A stretch of 64,000 nt of DNA. It comes from Neoactinobaculum massilliense (lineage in GTDB: Bacteria; Actinomycetota; Actinomycetes; Actinomycetales; Actinomycetaceae). The notes under the pieces are model-generated. The model was not told where the DNA came from and searched no databases. It saw nothing but the letters and a program-made list of their open reading frames with translations. Of this stretch, positions 44,013 through 53,306 are shown in pieces (position 1 is the stretch's first letter; the number at the start of each line of letters is the position of its first letter). Made by a program: the position numbers and the translations under genes. Location: the NCBI RefSeq assembly GCF_900604955.1, contig NZ_UWPE01000001.1, positions 372,001-436,000 of the forward strand, given 5' to 3'.

Positions 44013-45142
44013 TGGAGAAGCAAAAAACGAGAAGAACGGGCGGGATTATTAGCGAGACGACGCCGGAGCTCACCGCGCCGGCCCCGGTTCCAGCCCCCGG
44101 TGACGATGCCGAGACCGACGTGACCGTCACCGCCCTCCGGCAGCCGGCCTGGGCGCGGCTTATGCTTTCCCGCCCGGGGCTGCCCGCCGCCGTGGGTACT
44201 GTTATCGTCTATACGTTTTTCCTGCTGGTGGCACCCTCCCTTCGCACCGCCGGCGGCCTGGCCAACGTTGCGGATGTGGCCTCCCTGCTGGGCATCATGG
44301 CGGTGGGGGTCTCTCTCCTCATGATCGGCGGGGAATTTGATCTCTCCTCGGGCGTGGCCACCGGGTTTTCCGCGCTTGTGGCCGTGCACGCGGCCTATCA
44401 GCTGGGTCTCAACGTGTGGGCCGGCGGAGTGATTTCGCTGCTCGTGACGCTGGCGGTGGGCCTCCTCAACGGCGTGCTGCTGGTGCGCACCAAACTACCC
44501 AGTTTTATTGTCACGCTGGGTACCATGTTCGCCCTCCAGGGGCTGGACCTGGCGGTTACCAAACTTCTTACCGGTCAGGTGATCGCGGAGGGGGTGGCGC
44601 GCATGGATGGCTGGCGCTCCATTCGCGCCGTGTTCGGCTCCACCATCCAAATCGGTAGTTTCGGCCTCAAGGTGTCCGTCATCTGGTGGATAGTGCTGCT
44701 GGTGGCGGGCTCCCTCATGCTCACGCGAACGCGGCTGGGTAACTGGATCTTTGCCGTGGGTGGTGATCCAGATGCAGCCCGCGCCTCCGGTGTACCCGTT
44801 GCACGCGTCAAGATTTTCCTGTTCCTCACGGTGAGCTTCTGTGCGTGGGTAACCGGCATGATTGTCATGGCCCGGACCGGATCCGTGCAGGCGAACCTGG
44901 GTGTGGGACTGGAATTTGAATACATTATCGCCGCCGTCATCGGTGGCTGCCTCATGACCGGTGGCGCTGGATCCGTGGTGGGTGGCGCACTCGGTGCCCT
45001 CATCTTTGGCCTGGTCAAACAGGGTATTCCGGCGGCCCAATGGGATTATGACTGGTACAAGCTGTTCCTGGGCGTCATGCTGCTGGCCGCCACCATCGTG
45101 AACGAGAAGGTGCGCCGCAGCGCGCAGGGAGGACGTAAGTGA
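44012..45142 (+). CDS. Sugar ABC transporter permease (RbsC/FrcC type)
   Basis: A 376-residue permease of the BPD_transp_2 group with about ten helices. The conserved stretch GVSLLMIGGEFDLSSGVATGF and the EAA-like loop FAVGGDPDAARASGVPVARVK are present. The first 50 residues form a cytosolic extension. GTG start overlapping the lipoprotein stop by 1 nt. Confidence 0.9.
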   Translation: MEKQKTRRTGGIISETTPELTAPAPVPAPGDDAETDVTVTALRQPAWARLMLSRPGLPAAVGTVIVYTFFLLVAPSLRTAGGLANVADVASLLGIMAVGVSLLMIGGEFDLSSGVATGFSALVAVHAAYQLGLNVWAGGVISLLVTLAVGLLNGVLLVRTKLPSFIVTLGTMFALQGLDLAVTKLLTGQVIAEGVARMDGWRSIRAVFGSTIQIGSFGLKVSVIWWIVLLVAGSLMLTRTRLGNWIFAVGGDPDAARASGVPVARVKIFLFLTVSFCAWVTGMIVMARTGSVQANLGVGLEFEYIIAAVIGGCLMTGGAGSVVGGALGALIFGLVKQGIPAAQWDYDWYKLFLGVMLLAATIVNEKVRRSAQGGRK

Positions 45143-45891
45143 TGAAAGATGAGACTTCACTGCCGGCTCCCGTGGTGGAACTGGCTGGCATTCGCAAGTC
45201 ATATGGGCGTCAGGAAGTACTTCACGGGGTCGATCTCGCCGTGCGCCCCGGTCACGTCACGTGCGTGCTCGGTGATAACGGCGCTGGAAAGTCCACGCTC
45301 ATCAAGATCCTGGCAGGCGCACATCGCCCCACCGAGGGTGAGATCTTGCTGCACGGCGAGACCACCGTGTTCCATTCACCGCGTGAGGCGCAAGAGCGTG
45401 GTATTTCCACCGTGTTCCAGACGCTGGGGCTGGTGGATCTCATGAGCGTGTGGCGCAACTTTTTCCTCGGTGCGGAGCTGCGCCGTCACGGGTTACTTGA
45501 TGTGGCGGATATGCGCAGGATCACGCGGGAAGAAATGAACGCGATGGGTGTGCCCATTGACGACGTGGACCGGCTGGTGGGCACGCTTTCCGGTGGGCAG
45601 CGGCAGTGCGTAGCCATCGCCCGCGCCGCGTACCGTGGTGCTGAGGTACTCGTGCTTGATGAGCCGACGGCAGCGCTCGGTGTCCGCCAGGCGCGCCTGG
45701 TGCTCACGCTCATCCGCGCTGCCGCCTCTCGTGGTGCCGGCGTGGTGCTGGTGACGCATAATCCGTCGCACGCCTACCGGGTGGGGGACGAGTTCCTCAT
45801 CCTCAATGGCGGCCGGGCCGTGCTGCAGGCCCGCCGCGGTGAGGTGTCCGAATCCCAGCTCATGACGCTCATGGCCGGCAGCGAAGAGTAG
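45142..45891 (+). CDS. Sugar ABC transporter ATP-binding protein (single-domain)
   Basis: A 249-residue ATPase with a single cassette: Walker A LGDNGAGKSTLIK, signature LSGGQRQCVAIAR, Walker B VLVLDEPTAAL and H-loop VTHNPSH. RbsA/XylG-type importers use two fused cassettes of about 500 residues, so this resembles the single-domain FrcA type. ATG with AGGGAGGA upstream, overlapping the permease stop; a GTG one codon earlier is possible. Confidence 0.88.
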   Translation: MKDETSLPAPVVELAGIRKSYGRQEVLHGVDLAVRPGHVTCVLGDNGAGKSTLIKILAGAHRPTEGEILLHGETTVFHSPREAQERGISTVFQTLGLVDLMSVWRNFFLGAELRRHGLLDVADMRRITREEMNAMGVPIDDVDRLVGTLSGGQRQCVAIARAAYRGAEVLVLDEPTAALGVRQARLVLTLIRAAASRGAGVVLVTHNPSHAYRVGDEFLILNGGRAVLQARRGEVSESQLMTLMAGSEE

Positions 45892-45906
45892 GGGTTACGC
45901 GGCTGG

Positions 45907-45916
45907 ACGACGTCGT
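45907..45916. repeat. Intergenic palindrome ACGACGTCGT (copy 6)
   Basis: Perfect copy 15 nt after the ATPase stop, with TT following as in copies 1 and 4. Confidence 0.65.
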
Positions 45917-45938
45917 TGCTCCGGGCGCCGTGGTGTGC

Positions 45939-45965
45939 GGCGCGCCGCGACCGGGGCGGCGCGCC
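45939..45965. terminator. GC-rich hairpin between convergent transporter operons
   Basis: GGCGCGCC occurs at 45939-45946 and 45958-45965 and can pair across 11 nt. There is no T tract, so termination is only inferred. Confidence 0.35.
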
Positions 45966-45982
45966 CAGCGGGGTAGTCCGCC

Positions 45983-46753
45983 TCAAATCTCGAAGATCGC
46001 CAGGAAATCCCGGATACGCGGATCGGTGGACCCGAAGAACCCGGATGGTTCGCCGTCGTACCCAATCACGCCCTCGTCGAGGAAAATGAGCCGGTCCGCC
46101 ACGCGCCGCGCGAAGGCCAGATCATGCGTGACAATCACGAGTGACTGACCAGAGCGCGCCACGTCGATGAGAACACGGGACACCTCGACGGCGAGTTCGG
46201 GATCCAGGGCAGAGGTGGGCTCATCGCACAGCAGGTAGGTGGGGGACACGGCGAGCGCGCGGGCGATGGCCACCCGCTGCTGCTGGCCGCCCGAGAGCTG
46301 GGACGGGTACGCGTCGCCCTTATCCGCCAGGCCAACCTGCTCCAGCCGATCCTGCGCGATCTGCTGCGCCAGCTCCGTGGCGCTGCCTGTCACATCGCCC
46401 ACCAGCGCATCCCTGTTCCTGCGAATGTACTGCCGCAGGGCGAGGGCTACGTTATCGCGGACCGTCAGGTGCGGAAACAGGTTGAAGGACTGGAACACCA
46501 TGGTGGAGGCGTCGGCCGCCTGCGCCCTATCCGCCCGCGAGAGACGCGCGGGAAAGGTGAGGGCGGCGTCGTCGATGGTGAGGGTGCCCGAATCCGGAAC
46601 CTCCAGTAGGTTGAGGCAGCGCAGAAGCGTGGACTTTCCCGAACCCGAGGGGCCCACGATCACGGTGGTGTTCCGCTCGGGGAACTCGGTACTCACCCCG
46701 CGTAATGCCTGCACGGTGCCGAATGCTTTGGTGATGTTGGAAACGGAAATCAT
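45983..46753 (-). CDS. Polar amino acid ABC transporter ATP-binding protein
   Basis: A 256-residue GlnQ/HisP-type ATPase. It has Walker [20 protein letters not shown], a Q-loop [13 protein letters not shown], signature [15 protein letters not shown] and Walker [20 protein letters not shown] lies upstream of the ATG. It is third in a binding protein-permease-ATPase operon. Cargo is a polar amino acid by family, exact identity unknown. Confidence 0.93.
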   Translation of the reverse strand: MISVSNITKAFGTVQALRGVSTEFPERNTTVIVGPSGSGKSTLLRCLNLLEVPDSGTLTIDDAALTFPARLSRADRAQAADASTMVFQSFNLFPHLTVRDNVALALRQYIRRNRDALVGDVTGSATELAQQIAQDRLEQVGLADKGDAYPSQLSGGQQQRVAIARALAVSPTYLLCDEPTSALDPELAVEVSRVLIDVARSGQSLVIVTHDLAFARRVADRLIFLDEGVIGYDGEPSGFFGSTDPRIRDFLAIFEI

Positions 46754-46787
46754 TGGGCTGCTCCCAGCGTATTAGTCCGGTGCGCCG

Positions 46788-47459
46788 TCATTTTGCGACC
46801 GCCACGTACCGGGAGAGGCGGTGCTCCAGGCGCCCCTGGATCCAGGTGAGGAGGGTGGAGATGAGCAGGTAAATGAGCGCCACCTCGGTGTAAACGGCGA
46901 GCGGCTCATAAATGCGAGCGGTGATCTGCTGGCCCACCTGGAACACGTCGGCCAGCGTAATGGTGGACACCAGCGACGTGGACTTAAAAATATTGATGAA
47001 TTCATTGGAGAGCGGCGGCAGGGCAATGCGCCACATCTGCGGCGCAATCACGTAGCGGAGTGTCTCCCAGCGCGTGAGATGCAGAACGCGCGCAGCCTCC
47101 CACTGTCCGGCGGGAATGGAGGACTCGGCGGCGCGGATGCCTTCCGAGGCGTAGGCGCCCGTGTTGAGAGCCAGCGTGATGATGCCGGCGGTCCACGCGT
47201 TAAAGGTGATGCCGACGCGGGGCAGGCCGAAGAACACGATGCACAGCTGCACCAGCAGCGGCGTGCCGCGGAATACCCACACGTAGAACCAGGCGACGGC
47301 GCGCGCCAGGCGGAAACGACTCACGCGCGCCCGAGCCGTGATGACCGCGAGCACCAGTGCAATGGCGAAGGCAATGAGCGAGAGCGGAATGGTCACGCCG
47401 ATGGTGGCGAGAGCCAGGGACGGGAAGGAATCCGCCCAAATCTGCAGGAAATCACTCAT
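46788..47459 (-). CDS. Polar amino acid ABC transporter permease
   Basis: A 223-residue permease of the HisM/GlnP type with about five helices. It includes FRGTPLLVQLCIVFFGLPR near the middle and an EAA loop (EAARVLHLTRWETLRYVIAPQ). The start at 47459 overlaps the binding-protein stop by 8 nt. A further upstream extension in this frame is Pro/Arg-rich and non-coding. Confidence 0.92.
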   Translation of the reverse strand: MSDFLQIWADSFPSLALATIGVTIPLSLIAFAIALVLAVITARARVSRFRLARAVAWFYVWVFRGTPLLVQLCIVFFGLPRVGITFNAWTAGIITLALNTGAYASEGIRAAESSIPAGQWEAARVLHLTRWETLRYVIAPQMWRIALPPLSNEFINIFKSTSLVSTITLADVFQVGQQITARIYEPLAVYTEVALIYLLISTLLTWIQGRLEHRLSRYVAVAK

Positions 47460-48285
47460 TGGCGGACGTTGACTTCGAGGCGGAATCGGCATTCTTCGCG
47501 GCCGGGTCCACCACCTGCGCGGCGGCTTCCTCGCCCACATACTTGGCTACGGCAGCCTTAATCGAGCCGTCCTTAAGCCCCGTGCGGATACCCTCATTGA
47601 GGGCGTTGAGGAGCTCGGTATTGCCCTTCTTCACCATGATGGCCGAGGCAGCCGCCGTATCCTGCTCAAACGGGATCATGCGGAGCTTCGCTTCTGGGTG
47701 CTGCGTCATGTAGTAGCCGAGCGTGATCGCATCGTTGGCCAGGCAGTCCGCCCGGCCCTGCTGCACCAGTTCTACCGTGTCATTGAATCCGGAGGCCGGC
47801 AGAATCTTTCCGCCGTTCTCCTGGATTGCCTTCCCAAAGTTTGAGGTGGGCGTTGACGCGCACGTGTGTCCCGGTAGGTCCGAAATCGCCTTGATGTCCG
47901 AATCCTCCGGTACCACCAGCTGCGGCGTTGAGTACATGTACGGGATCGTGAGGTCGTAGCGCTCCTGCCGCTCCTTCGTGACCCCGATATTGTTAATGAC
48001 CATGTCATAGCGGTCCACGTCGAGGCCGGCGATGAGCGAATCCCACTCGGTCTCCACGTACTGCGGTTCCTCACCCATGTCCTCTACCAGTTGTCGGGCG
48101 ATGTCCGTCTCAAAACCGGCGAGCGTATTGGAATCATCATGGAAGGAGTAGGGCGGGTAGACGCCCTCCAGACCCACGCGAACCGTCCCCACCGACGCCG
48201 TTTCCGACGGCGACTGGGCGCTTTGGCCCGCACACGCGCTGAGAAGCAGGGCAGGAGTAGCGAGTAGTGCGAAGAACTTCTTCAT
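47452..48285 (-). CDS. Amino acid ABC transporter substrate-binding lipoprotein
   Basis: A 277-residue SBP_bac_3-type binding protein. Lipobox LSAC gives the lipidated Cys near residue 18. It shows VRVGLEGVYPPYSFHDDSN, FETDIARQLVEDMG, YDMVINNIGVTKERQERYD and a Lys/Glu-rich C terminus. GGAGGC lies 5 nt before the ATG. It starts an operon with permease and ATPase; the promoter should lie in the 200 nt between this gene and mprF. Confidence 0.93.
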   Translation of the reverse strand: MKKFFALLATPALLLSACAGQSAQSPSETASVGTVRVGLEGVYPPYSFHDDSNTLAGFETDIARQLVEDMGEEPQYVETEWDSLIAGLDVDRYDMVINNIGVTKERQERYDLTIPYMYSTPQLVVPEDSDIKAISDLPGHTCASTPTSNFGKAIQENGGKILPASGFNDTVELVQQGRADCLANDAITLGYYMTQHPEAKLRMIPFEQDTAAASAIMVKKGNTELLNALNEGIRTGLKDGSIKAAVAKYVGEEAAAQVVDPAAKNADSASKSTSANE

Positions 48286-48492
48286 TGATGCCTCCGAGTG
48301 CGTGATCCGGTTCCCTTTTGAGAACGCTTTTGTACCCTAATGCGCTGACCGGGCCGAGGCCAAGGCCCGCCACATAGTGAGCAGCAGGAGATACCCGGTG
48401 ACCGATGGTCGCCTGGGCGCGCCGCCAACTCGCGTGCCCTGTCCTTTTGGACCGGCGAGGCCTACAGATCCGGGTGAGAGAAACGCGGTGAT

Positions 48493-51210
48493 TTAGGTGT
48501 CGCTGAGCGAGGTTTCGTTCGATGCCCGCGTGGTTTTGTTCGACGTCGACGTGCGTGGTTGCGTCCGCGCGGGTGCCATCGTTTCGCTTGATGTCGTTTC
48601 GCCCGACGCCGTTTCTCCTGCGGTCGCACCGGCCACCGTACCCTTTACTCCCGCGAGCATGACAGCTCCGGGGAGGGGCGGCTCGACAGGAGGCTCGTGC
48701 TCGGGAATTCGTGGCGCCTGAATCGGTAGTGGTAGCGCGCCCTCGGACCGGTCGGGGTGCTGGACGGCGTCGAGCAGCGCCACAAGGGTGGACGCGAGGG
48801 ACGACGCGCCCGGATACACGAGATAGCGGGAGCGCCAGGCCGGGTGGAACTTCTCCTTGTAGGAGCGTAGGCCGGAGAAGTTATAGACGCGATTGCCGTA
48901 GTCATATACCAACCGCACAATTTTTTCGCGTCGATACGCGTGCGGGCGCACCCCGGTATTGGACATGGGCGCCATCCCCAGATCGAAGGAGCGGTAGCCG
49001 AGCTCCTTCGCCTGCTCCAGGAGGGACACAAACAGACCATCCATCGTGGGGGCCGGCGCATCCGGCCGGATACGCATGAGGTCCACGGAGGCTACACCCG
49101 GGCCCATCGGCATGAGGGTGGCGAAGCCCTCCAGGCGGGTAGCGCTCCGCATGACGGCGACGGGTGCACGGCCCACGTAGGCGGGGTCAAAGAAGCCCAG
49201 TGAGAATCCCATCTCCGTACGGTCTCCAAGCCAGGCATCGGATACCTCACGCAGTTCAGCCAGGAACTCGGGCGTGAACGGTGGGCGTACCAATTCGAAG
49301 CTCAACTCCTTCATGCGGTTACGCATGCGCCGGAACGGTTTCCCCTGGTTGCCGACCAGCGAGAAGCAGGAGAGGTCCACGGAGGCGTCCTCACCCAACT
49401 TGATGAAGCTGAACCCCTCATTCGCAAGAATGCCCAGATGGCGCTCCTCAAGTTCGTAGACGCACACGCGCGCTCCCTCGTTATCGGCGAAGTCCACAAA
49501 TTCTGCGACTACGCGTTCAAAGGCGGCCGGATCCCCAAACGGATCACCGAGGACGATGAGTAGGTTCCCCTGCGGGCGGTACAGCAGGGCTGCGGCACCA
49601 TCGGAGGAGTAGAACACCTGCTTATCGCCAAGATAGAAGAGGTGCGTATATGCGTTGCCGCCGTACTGCTCAATAAACGCGCGGAAACGCGCTACATCCT
49701 TGTGCCCCGGGCGGATGAACTCGGGCCCGGAGGGGCGGGAATACATGACCGCGAGTGCGATGGCCGCCGCGAACAGGACGTTGAACACGATGATGGCGAT
49801 CGGCTTGCCATGCACGAAGCCGTGTGGTGCCCCGTGCATGAGGTGCCACGCCACGATTGCACCCGTCACGCCGAATACGAATAGAAGAGACGGTAGCAGC
49901 GAGCGCCATGAAGGCCGCAGTGGCTGACGATCAAACGCTGTCCGGCCCGCCACGAGCAACAGTCCGAAGATCAGCAGGTAGGTTGCTTCCTCCCAATCGA
50001 GCCCGCGGGCCACGCAGGCGACGGCCGCAATAATGATCAGCACCATCGTGAGCCGGTAGGCGCGTTCCACCCGGGCGTGAATGCCGCGGGAAAGCACCAC
50101 CATAATGACGCCGGTGAGCAGCACGGTGAGGTGCGAGGCCCGCATAATGGGTGGAGGCAGGAGGCCGCGCATGAAATGGACGCGCTGGCCAATCTCGGGC
50201 GTGAGCGCAGACACCACCAGAATGATGCCGGCCACCAGGGTGAGTACGGAGAGCGTATTCACCACCAGGCGAGTACGGCGCTGAGAATCCTCGAAACCGA
50301 GCCGCGGGGCAATCTCCTGCCAGGACCAGTAGAGGGCGGCCAGCGCCCACGGAACCGCGTAGTAGGCAACCCGATAGATGATGAGAGCCAGTAGGAGACG
50401 CGAGGAATCGTGGCCCATGGCGCTGAAGAGGGCCACGGCAGCTACATCGAAGGAGCCTAGTCCGGCGGGAATAAAGGACATGAGGCCCACAAGCGTGGCG
50501 GTGGCGTAAACAAACAGTGCGCTGAGGAGGGAAACGTGGGGTTGGAAGGCGGATACGCACAGCCAGAAGAACACGGCCGCCGCAAGCCAATCCACCACCG
50601 ATGCCCCGGTCATCTCCAACTTTTGCCGGGCACTTTGGTCCGCCAGGGCCGATGTTTGCAGGTTCACCTTCCCCAGGTGAATCCGCCCGGCCAGGAAGTA
50701 AATGGGGATATAGAGGCATGCCACCACCGGCACGGCCAGGAACTTGCCATCCCACCGGGCACCAAAGGGAAGTGTGGCTAAAAGAATAACGAAGAGCCCC
50801 ATGAGGTTCGCCGCCCACACGGCAACGCTCACGCGTACGGCCGTATCACCCTGTGCTCCGTATCGCTTGTAGTAGCGCGCCCGGATGGCGCCACCCGTGA
50901 GTCCGCCCAGCCCGGCAAAGTTATTGAAGGCCTGAGCCACCCATCCGATCTCCAAGGCACGTTTCCACGGCAGGTGGATGCGGTAGTGGCGTGCGGCGGC
51001 GACGTCGTACAACCCCGTGGCCGTAAATGCCAGTAATCCCGCGGCTGCGAGCGCGATGAGAACGCCCGTGGGGACGGCGTGAAGGGCCTGGCGCATGTGC
51101 TCGCCGGAAATCTCCGAGAGCTGCGAACGGGCCACCAGCGCCACCGCAATGATCATGGCAGTTGTGAACAGAATCTTGAACAGGCGAGAGTGGGCTCTCA
51201 GGAAGCTCAT
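48493..51210 (-). CDS. mprF: Phosphatidylglycerol lysyltransferase/flippase MprF
   Basis: A 905-residue membrane protein. The N-terminal half (about 1-500) has some fourteen helices and is the lipid flippase; the C-terminal DUF2156 domain (about 520-825: ALLYRPQGNLLIVLGDPFGD, YELEERHLGILANEGFSFIK, YRSFDLGMAPMSN) transfers an amino acid from tRNA to phosphatidylglycerol. The lipid resists cationic peptides. The last 80 residues are Pro/Thr/Ser-rich and unlike the family. No lysyl-tRNA synthetase domain is fused. Amino acid choice (Lys or other) is unproven. GGAGATAA precedes the ATG. Confidence 0.92.
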   Translation of the reverse strand: MSFLRAHSRLFKILFTTAMIIAVALVARSQLSEISGEHMRQALHAVPTGVLIALAAAGLLAFTATGLYDVAAARHYRIHLPWKRALEIGWVAQAFNNFAGLGGLTGGAIRARYYKRYGAQGDTAVRVSVAVWAANLMGLFVILLATLPFGARWDGKFLAVPVVACLYIPIYFLAGRIHLGKVNLQTSALADQSARQKLEMTGASVVDWLAAAVFFWLCVSAFQPHVSLLSALFVYATATLVGLMSFIPAGLGSFDVAAVALFSAMGHDSSRLLLALIIYRVAYYAVPWALAALYWSWQEIAPRLGFEDSQRRTRLVVNTLSVLTLVAGIILVVSALTPEIGQRVHFMRGLLPPPIMRASHLTVLLTGVIMVVLSRGIHARVERAYRLTMVLIIIAAVACVARGLDWEEATYLLIFGLLLVAGRTAFDRQPLRPSWRSLLPSLLFVFGVTGAIVAWHLMHGAPHGFVHGKPIAIIVFNVLFAAAIALAVMYSRPSGPEFIRPGHKDVARFRAFIEQYGGNAYTHLFYLGDKQVFYSSDGAAALLYRPQGNLLIVLGDPFGDPAAFERVVAEFVDFADNEGARVCVYELEERHLGILANEGFSFIKLGEDASVDLSCFSLVGNQGKPFRRMRNRMKELSFELVRPPFTPEFLAELREVSDAWLGDRTEMGFSLGFFDPAYVGRAPVAVMRSATRLEGFATLMPMGPGVASVDLMRIRPDAPAPTMDGLFVSLLEQAKELGYRSFDLGMAPMSNTGVRPHAYRREKIVRLVYDYGNRVYNFSGLRSYKEKFHPAWRSRYLVYPGASSLASTLVALLDAVQHPDRSEGALPLPIQAPRIPEHEPPVEPPLPGAVMLAGVKGTVAGATAGETASGETTSSETMAPARTQPRTSTSNKTTRASNETSLSDT

Positions 51211-51423
51211 TGGTTATCTCCTTGTTGGTCGCGCCCGAGTGTAGCGAGGCGGGAGCAACCATGGTGGGATGTGCGGCGGTACGGCCCAGTGGCGTCTGGA
51301 TGACGGTGCACATTTCCTCATAGCGGAATCCGCGAAAATGCACATCTTCATGACGAATTCGGCTACATTTTGGGATAGTGGTTCCAACGAGCCATTCCAA
51401 GTACATCGATCTGAGAGGTAAAC

Positions 51424-51708
51424 ATGTCCCTCAACCGCACTGAGCTTATTGCCAAGATCGCCGAGAAGGCGGAGTTGTCCAAGGCTGACGCCGATAAGGC
51501 GATCGCCGGTCTTCAGGACGTTCTCATTGAGTCCCTGCAGGCGGGCGAGCCCGTCAAGATCACGGGCCTCATGTCCATCGAGCGCACCGAGCGCGCAGCC
51601 CGCAAGGGCCGCAACCCCCGCACGGGCGAGGAAATCCAGATTCCGGCGGGCTACGGCGTGAAGATCTCCGCCGGCTCCACCCTGAAGAAGGCCGTGGCCA
51701 GCAAGTAG
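51424..51708 (+). CDS. hup: HU-family nucleoid DNA-binding protein
   Basis: A 94-residue HU/IHF-type protein. It starts MSLNRTELIAKIAEKAELSK and has the DNA-arm segment RTERAARKGRNPRTGEEIQIPA with the conserved Arg-Asn-Pro tip. The Lys/Ala-rich C-terminal tail of mycobacterial HU is absent. GAGAGG lies upstream of the ATG, and a strong terminator follows. Confidence 0.95.
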   Translation: MSLNRTELIAKIAEKAELSKADADKAIAGLQDVLIESLQAGEPVKITGLMSIERTERAARKGRNPRTGEEIQIPAGYGVKISAGSTLKKAVASK

Positions 51709-51718
51709 CGCCATGGGA

Positions 51719-51744
51719 GGCCCGGCTTAGTCCGGGCCTTTTTT
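51719..51744 (+). terminator. Rho-independent terminator of hup
   Basis: Stem GGCCCGG (51719-51725) / CCGGGCC (51732-51738) with a 6-nt loop, followed by six T (51739-51744). Confidence 0.88.
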
Positions 51745-51807
51745 GTACCCTGACGACGAGGTTGCGCGGCCGGGCATCGCGTCTCACTCACCGCGGCGCC
51801 GCCGGAC

Positions 51808-52830
51808 CTAATAGTGGGCGAAAACGCGTTCGGCGTCGCAGTCAATGGTGACGTGCCCGCTGTAGGGAATGACGTACTGCGGGCGGGTATGGCCAAATGG
51901 CACGCCAATGCACGTTGGTAGATCGCTCCGGTAGGGCGCCACATTGGCCACGAGGTAGTCAATATAGGCCTCGATGCGCCTTCGTAACACGGTGGCCGGG
52001 GCGGGCTGATCGCGGTCATCCACCACCGGGCGAGCAAAAAGGAGGCCGGCAGCCGCTTCAAAGTAGCCGCGCTCGCCCATGGCGCGCAGCCAACGGCCCA
52101 CATACTCGGGTGGGGGCAGTATTTCTGAGGTCTCAAAGATAAGGATGGCACCTTCAAGTAACTCGGCGTCAGGGAGCCGGCCGGCTAGCGCCATCTGATC
52201 CAACACCTCGAGGCATCCGCCCCAGGTGGGGCCGCTCACGCGTCCAGAACCGAAGAACTGCAGGGGCATGCTTGCTCCGCGCGGCGGCTCCTCGGTGAGT
52301 GCCGCCGGATCCGACCAGTCCAGTCCGAAGTCCTGGCTGGATGCCGGCGCGGTGAGCTCGCGGGTTCCGCCACCGAATAGCGCTCCGCGCAGCGTCTCCA
52401 CCTGCTCCGAATCCACGCTGGGGCCGGTGAAATGTACCATCGACGCCCCGCCGTAGTATCCCGCTATCCCCAGGCTCCACAGCCACCCGAGGATGTTTGT
52501 ATTGTCCGAGTACCCGATGAACGGTTTCGGATCCTGGAGCGGCAGCGCCGGATTGAGATGCGGAATAAGGCGGATTTCATCGTCGCCGCCCACGGTGGTG
52601 AGGATCGCGCGAATACTCCGGTCCGCGAAGGCGGCGTTGACATCCGCGGCGCGCTCGGCGGGGCTTGCGCCCATCTTCCGGGTGGTTGGGAATTCGACCA
52701 CCGTGACGCCCAGCAGGCGTTCGATACGCTCCACCGCCTGTTCGTGAAGGGCAGGGAAATAGGCGGGCGCCGCCCAGGCGGGGGAGAGCAGGGCAACGCG
52801 GTCCCCGGGATGAAGTGGTGAATCAACCAT
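51808..52830 (-). CDS. S66-family LD-carboxypeptidase / MccF-like protein
   Basis: A 340-residue serine peptidase of family S66. The nucleophile Ser is in FIGYSDNTNILGW. The Glu/His pair is expected near GAILIFETSE and GVPFGHTRPQY, which are both visible. The family cleaves LD-peptide bonds in murein peptides or, in MccF, inactivates a peptide-nucleotide antibiotic; which applies here is unknown. TAGCAT lies 6 nt before the ATG, so it is probably leaderless. Confidence 0.88.
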   Translation of the reverse strand: MVDSPLHPGDRVALLSPAWAAPAYFPALHEQAVERIERLLGVTVVEFPTTRKMGASPAERAADVNAAFADRSIRAILTTVGGDDEIRLIPHLNPALPLQDPKPFIGYSDNTNILGWLWSLGIAGYYGGASMVHFTGPSVDSEQVETLRGALFGGGTRELTAPASSQDFGLDWSDPAALTEEPPRGASMPLQFFGSGRVSGPTWGGCLEVLDQMALAGRLPDAELLEGAILIFETSEILPPPEYVGRWLRAMGERGYFEAAAGLLFARPVVDDRDQPAPATVLRRRIEAYIDYLVANVAPYRSDLPTCIGVPFGHTRPQYVIPYSGHVTIDCDAERVFAHY

Positions 52831-52836
52831 GTAGGC

Positions 52837-52842
52837 ATGCTA
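52837..52842 (-). promoter_or_regulatory. -10 box TAGCAT of a leaderless S66 gene
   Basis: On the minus strand TAGCAT, 6 nt, then ATG; no ribosome site. Confidence 0.5.
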
Positions 52843-52952
52843 CCGGGCGGCACGGTGATGCTGGGGCGCCGCGGAAAACCGGTCCGTGACGGCGTCGTCC
52901 GGCGGGTGGTGATGTGATCAACGGAGGGCTGGGAAGGGAATGATGAGCTTCC

Positions 52953-52958
52953 TACAAT
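52953..52958 (+). promoter_or_regulatory. -10 box TACAAT of a leaderless DUF3039 gene
   Basis: TACAAT, 6 nt (GGGGGC), then ATG. It is close to the ideal -10 TATAAT. Confidence 0.55.
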
Positions 52959-52964
52959 GGGGGC

Positions 52965-53306
52965 ATGAGTAGTGAGCCGCTTGATCGTCCCGGCGCGCCC
53001 GAGCCCCCGGCGGGCCCGGCCACGCAGTCCCAGGGGTCCACGTCCGTTCTGGAGCGGACGCAGGAGGAGCATGCGCCCGGTGACGAGGAGCGCTACGCCC
53101 ACTACGTGCGCAAGGAACGCATCACGGAATCCGCCGTTTTCGGTAAGCCCGTGGTGGCGTTGTGCGGGAAAATTTGGACGCCCACGCGCAACCCCGATCG
53201 TTTCCCCATCTGTCCCACCTGCAAGGCCATCTACGAGCAGATGGGCAAGCAGGGGTCCGGTTGGCCCTTCGGCCCGGACGTACCCGGATCCGGTTCGGAC
53301 AAGTGA
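52965..53306 (+). CDS. DUF3039 zinc-ribbon-like protein
   Basis: A 113-residue protein of the actinobacterial DUF3039 family. The N-terminal 40 residues are Pro/Ser-rich. The conserved part is HYVRKERITESAVFGKPVVAL, then CGKIW and a CPTC motif that together could bind a metal. The function is unknown. It overlaps the downstream helicase in GTGA, so the two are co-translated. Confidence 0.88.
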   Translation: MSSEPLDRPGAPEPPAGPATQSQGSTSVLERTQEEHAPGDEERYAHYVRKERITESAVFGKPVVALCGKIWTPTRNPDRFPICPTCKAIYEQMGKQGSGWPFGPDVPGSGSDK

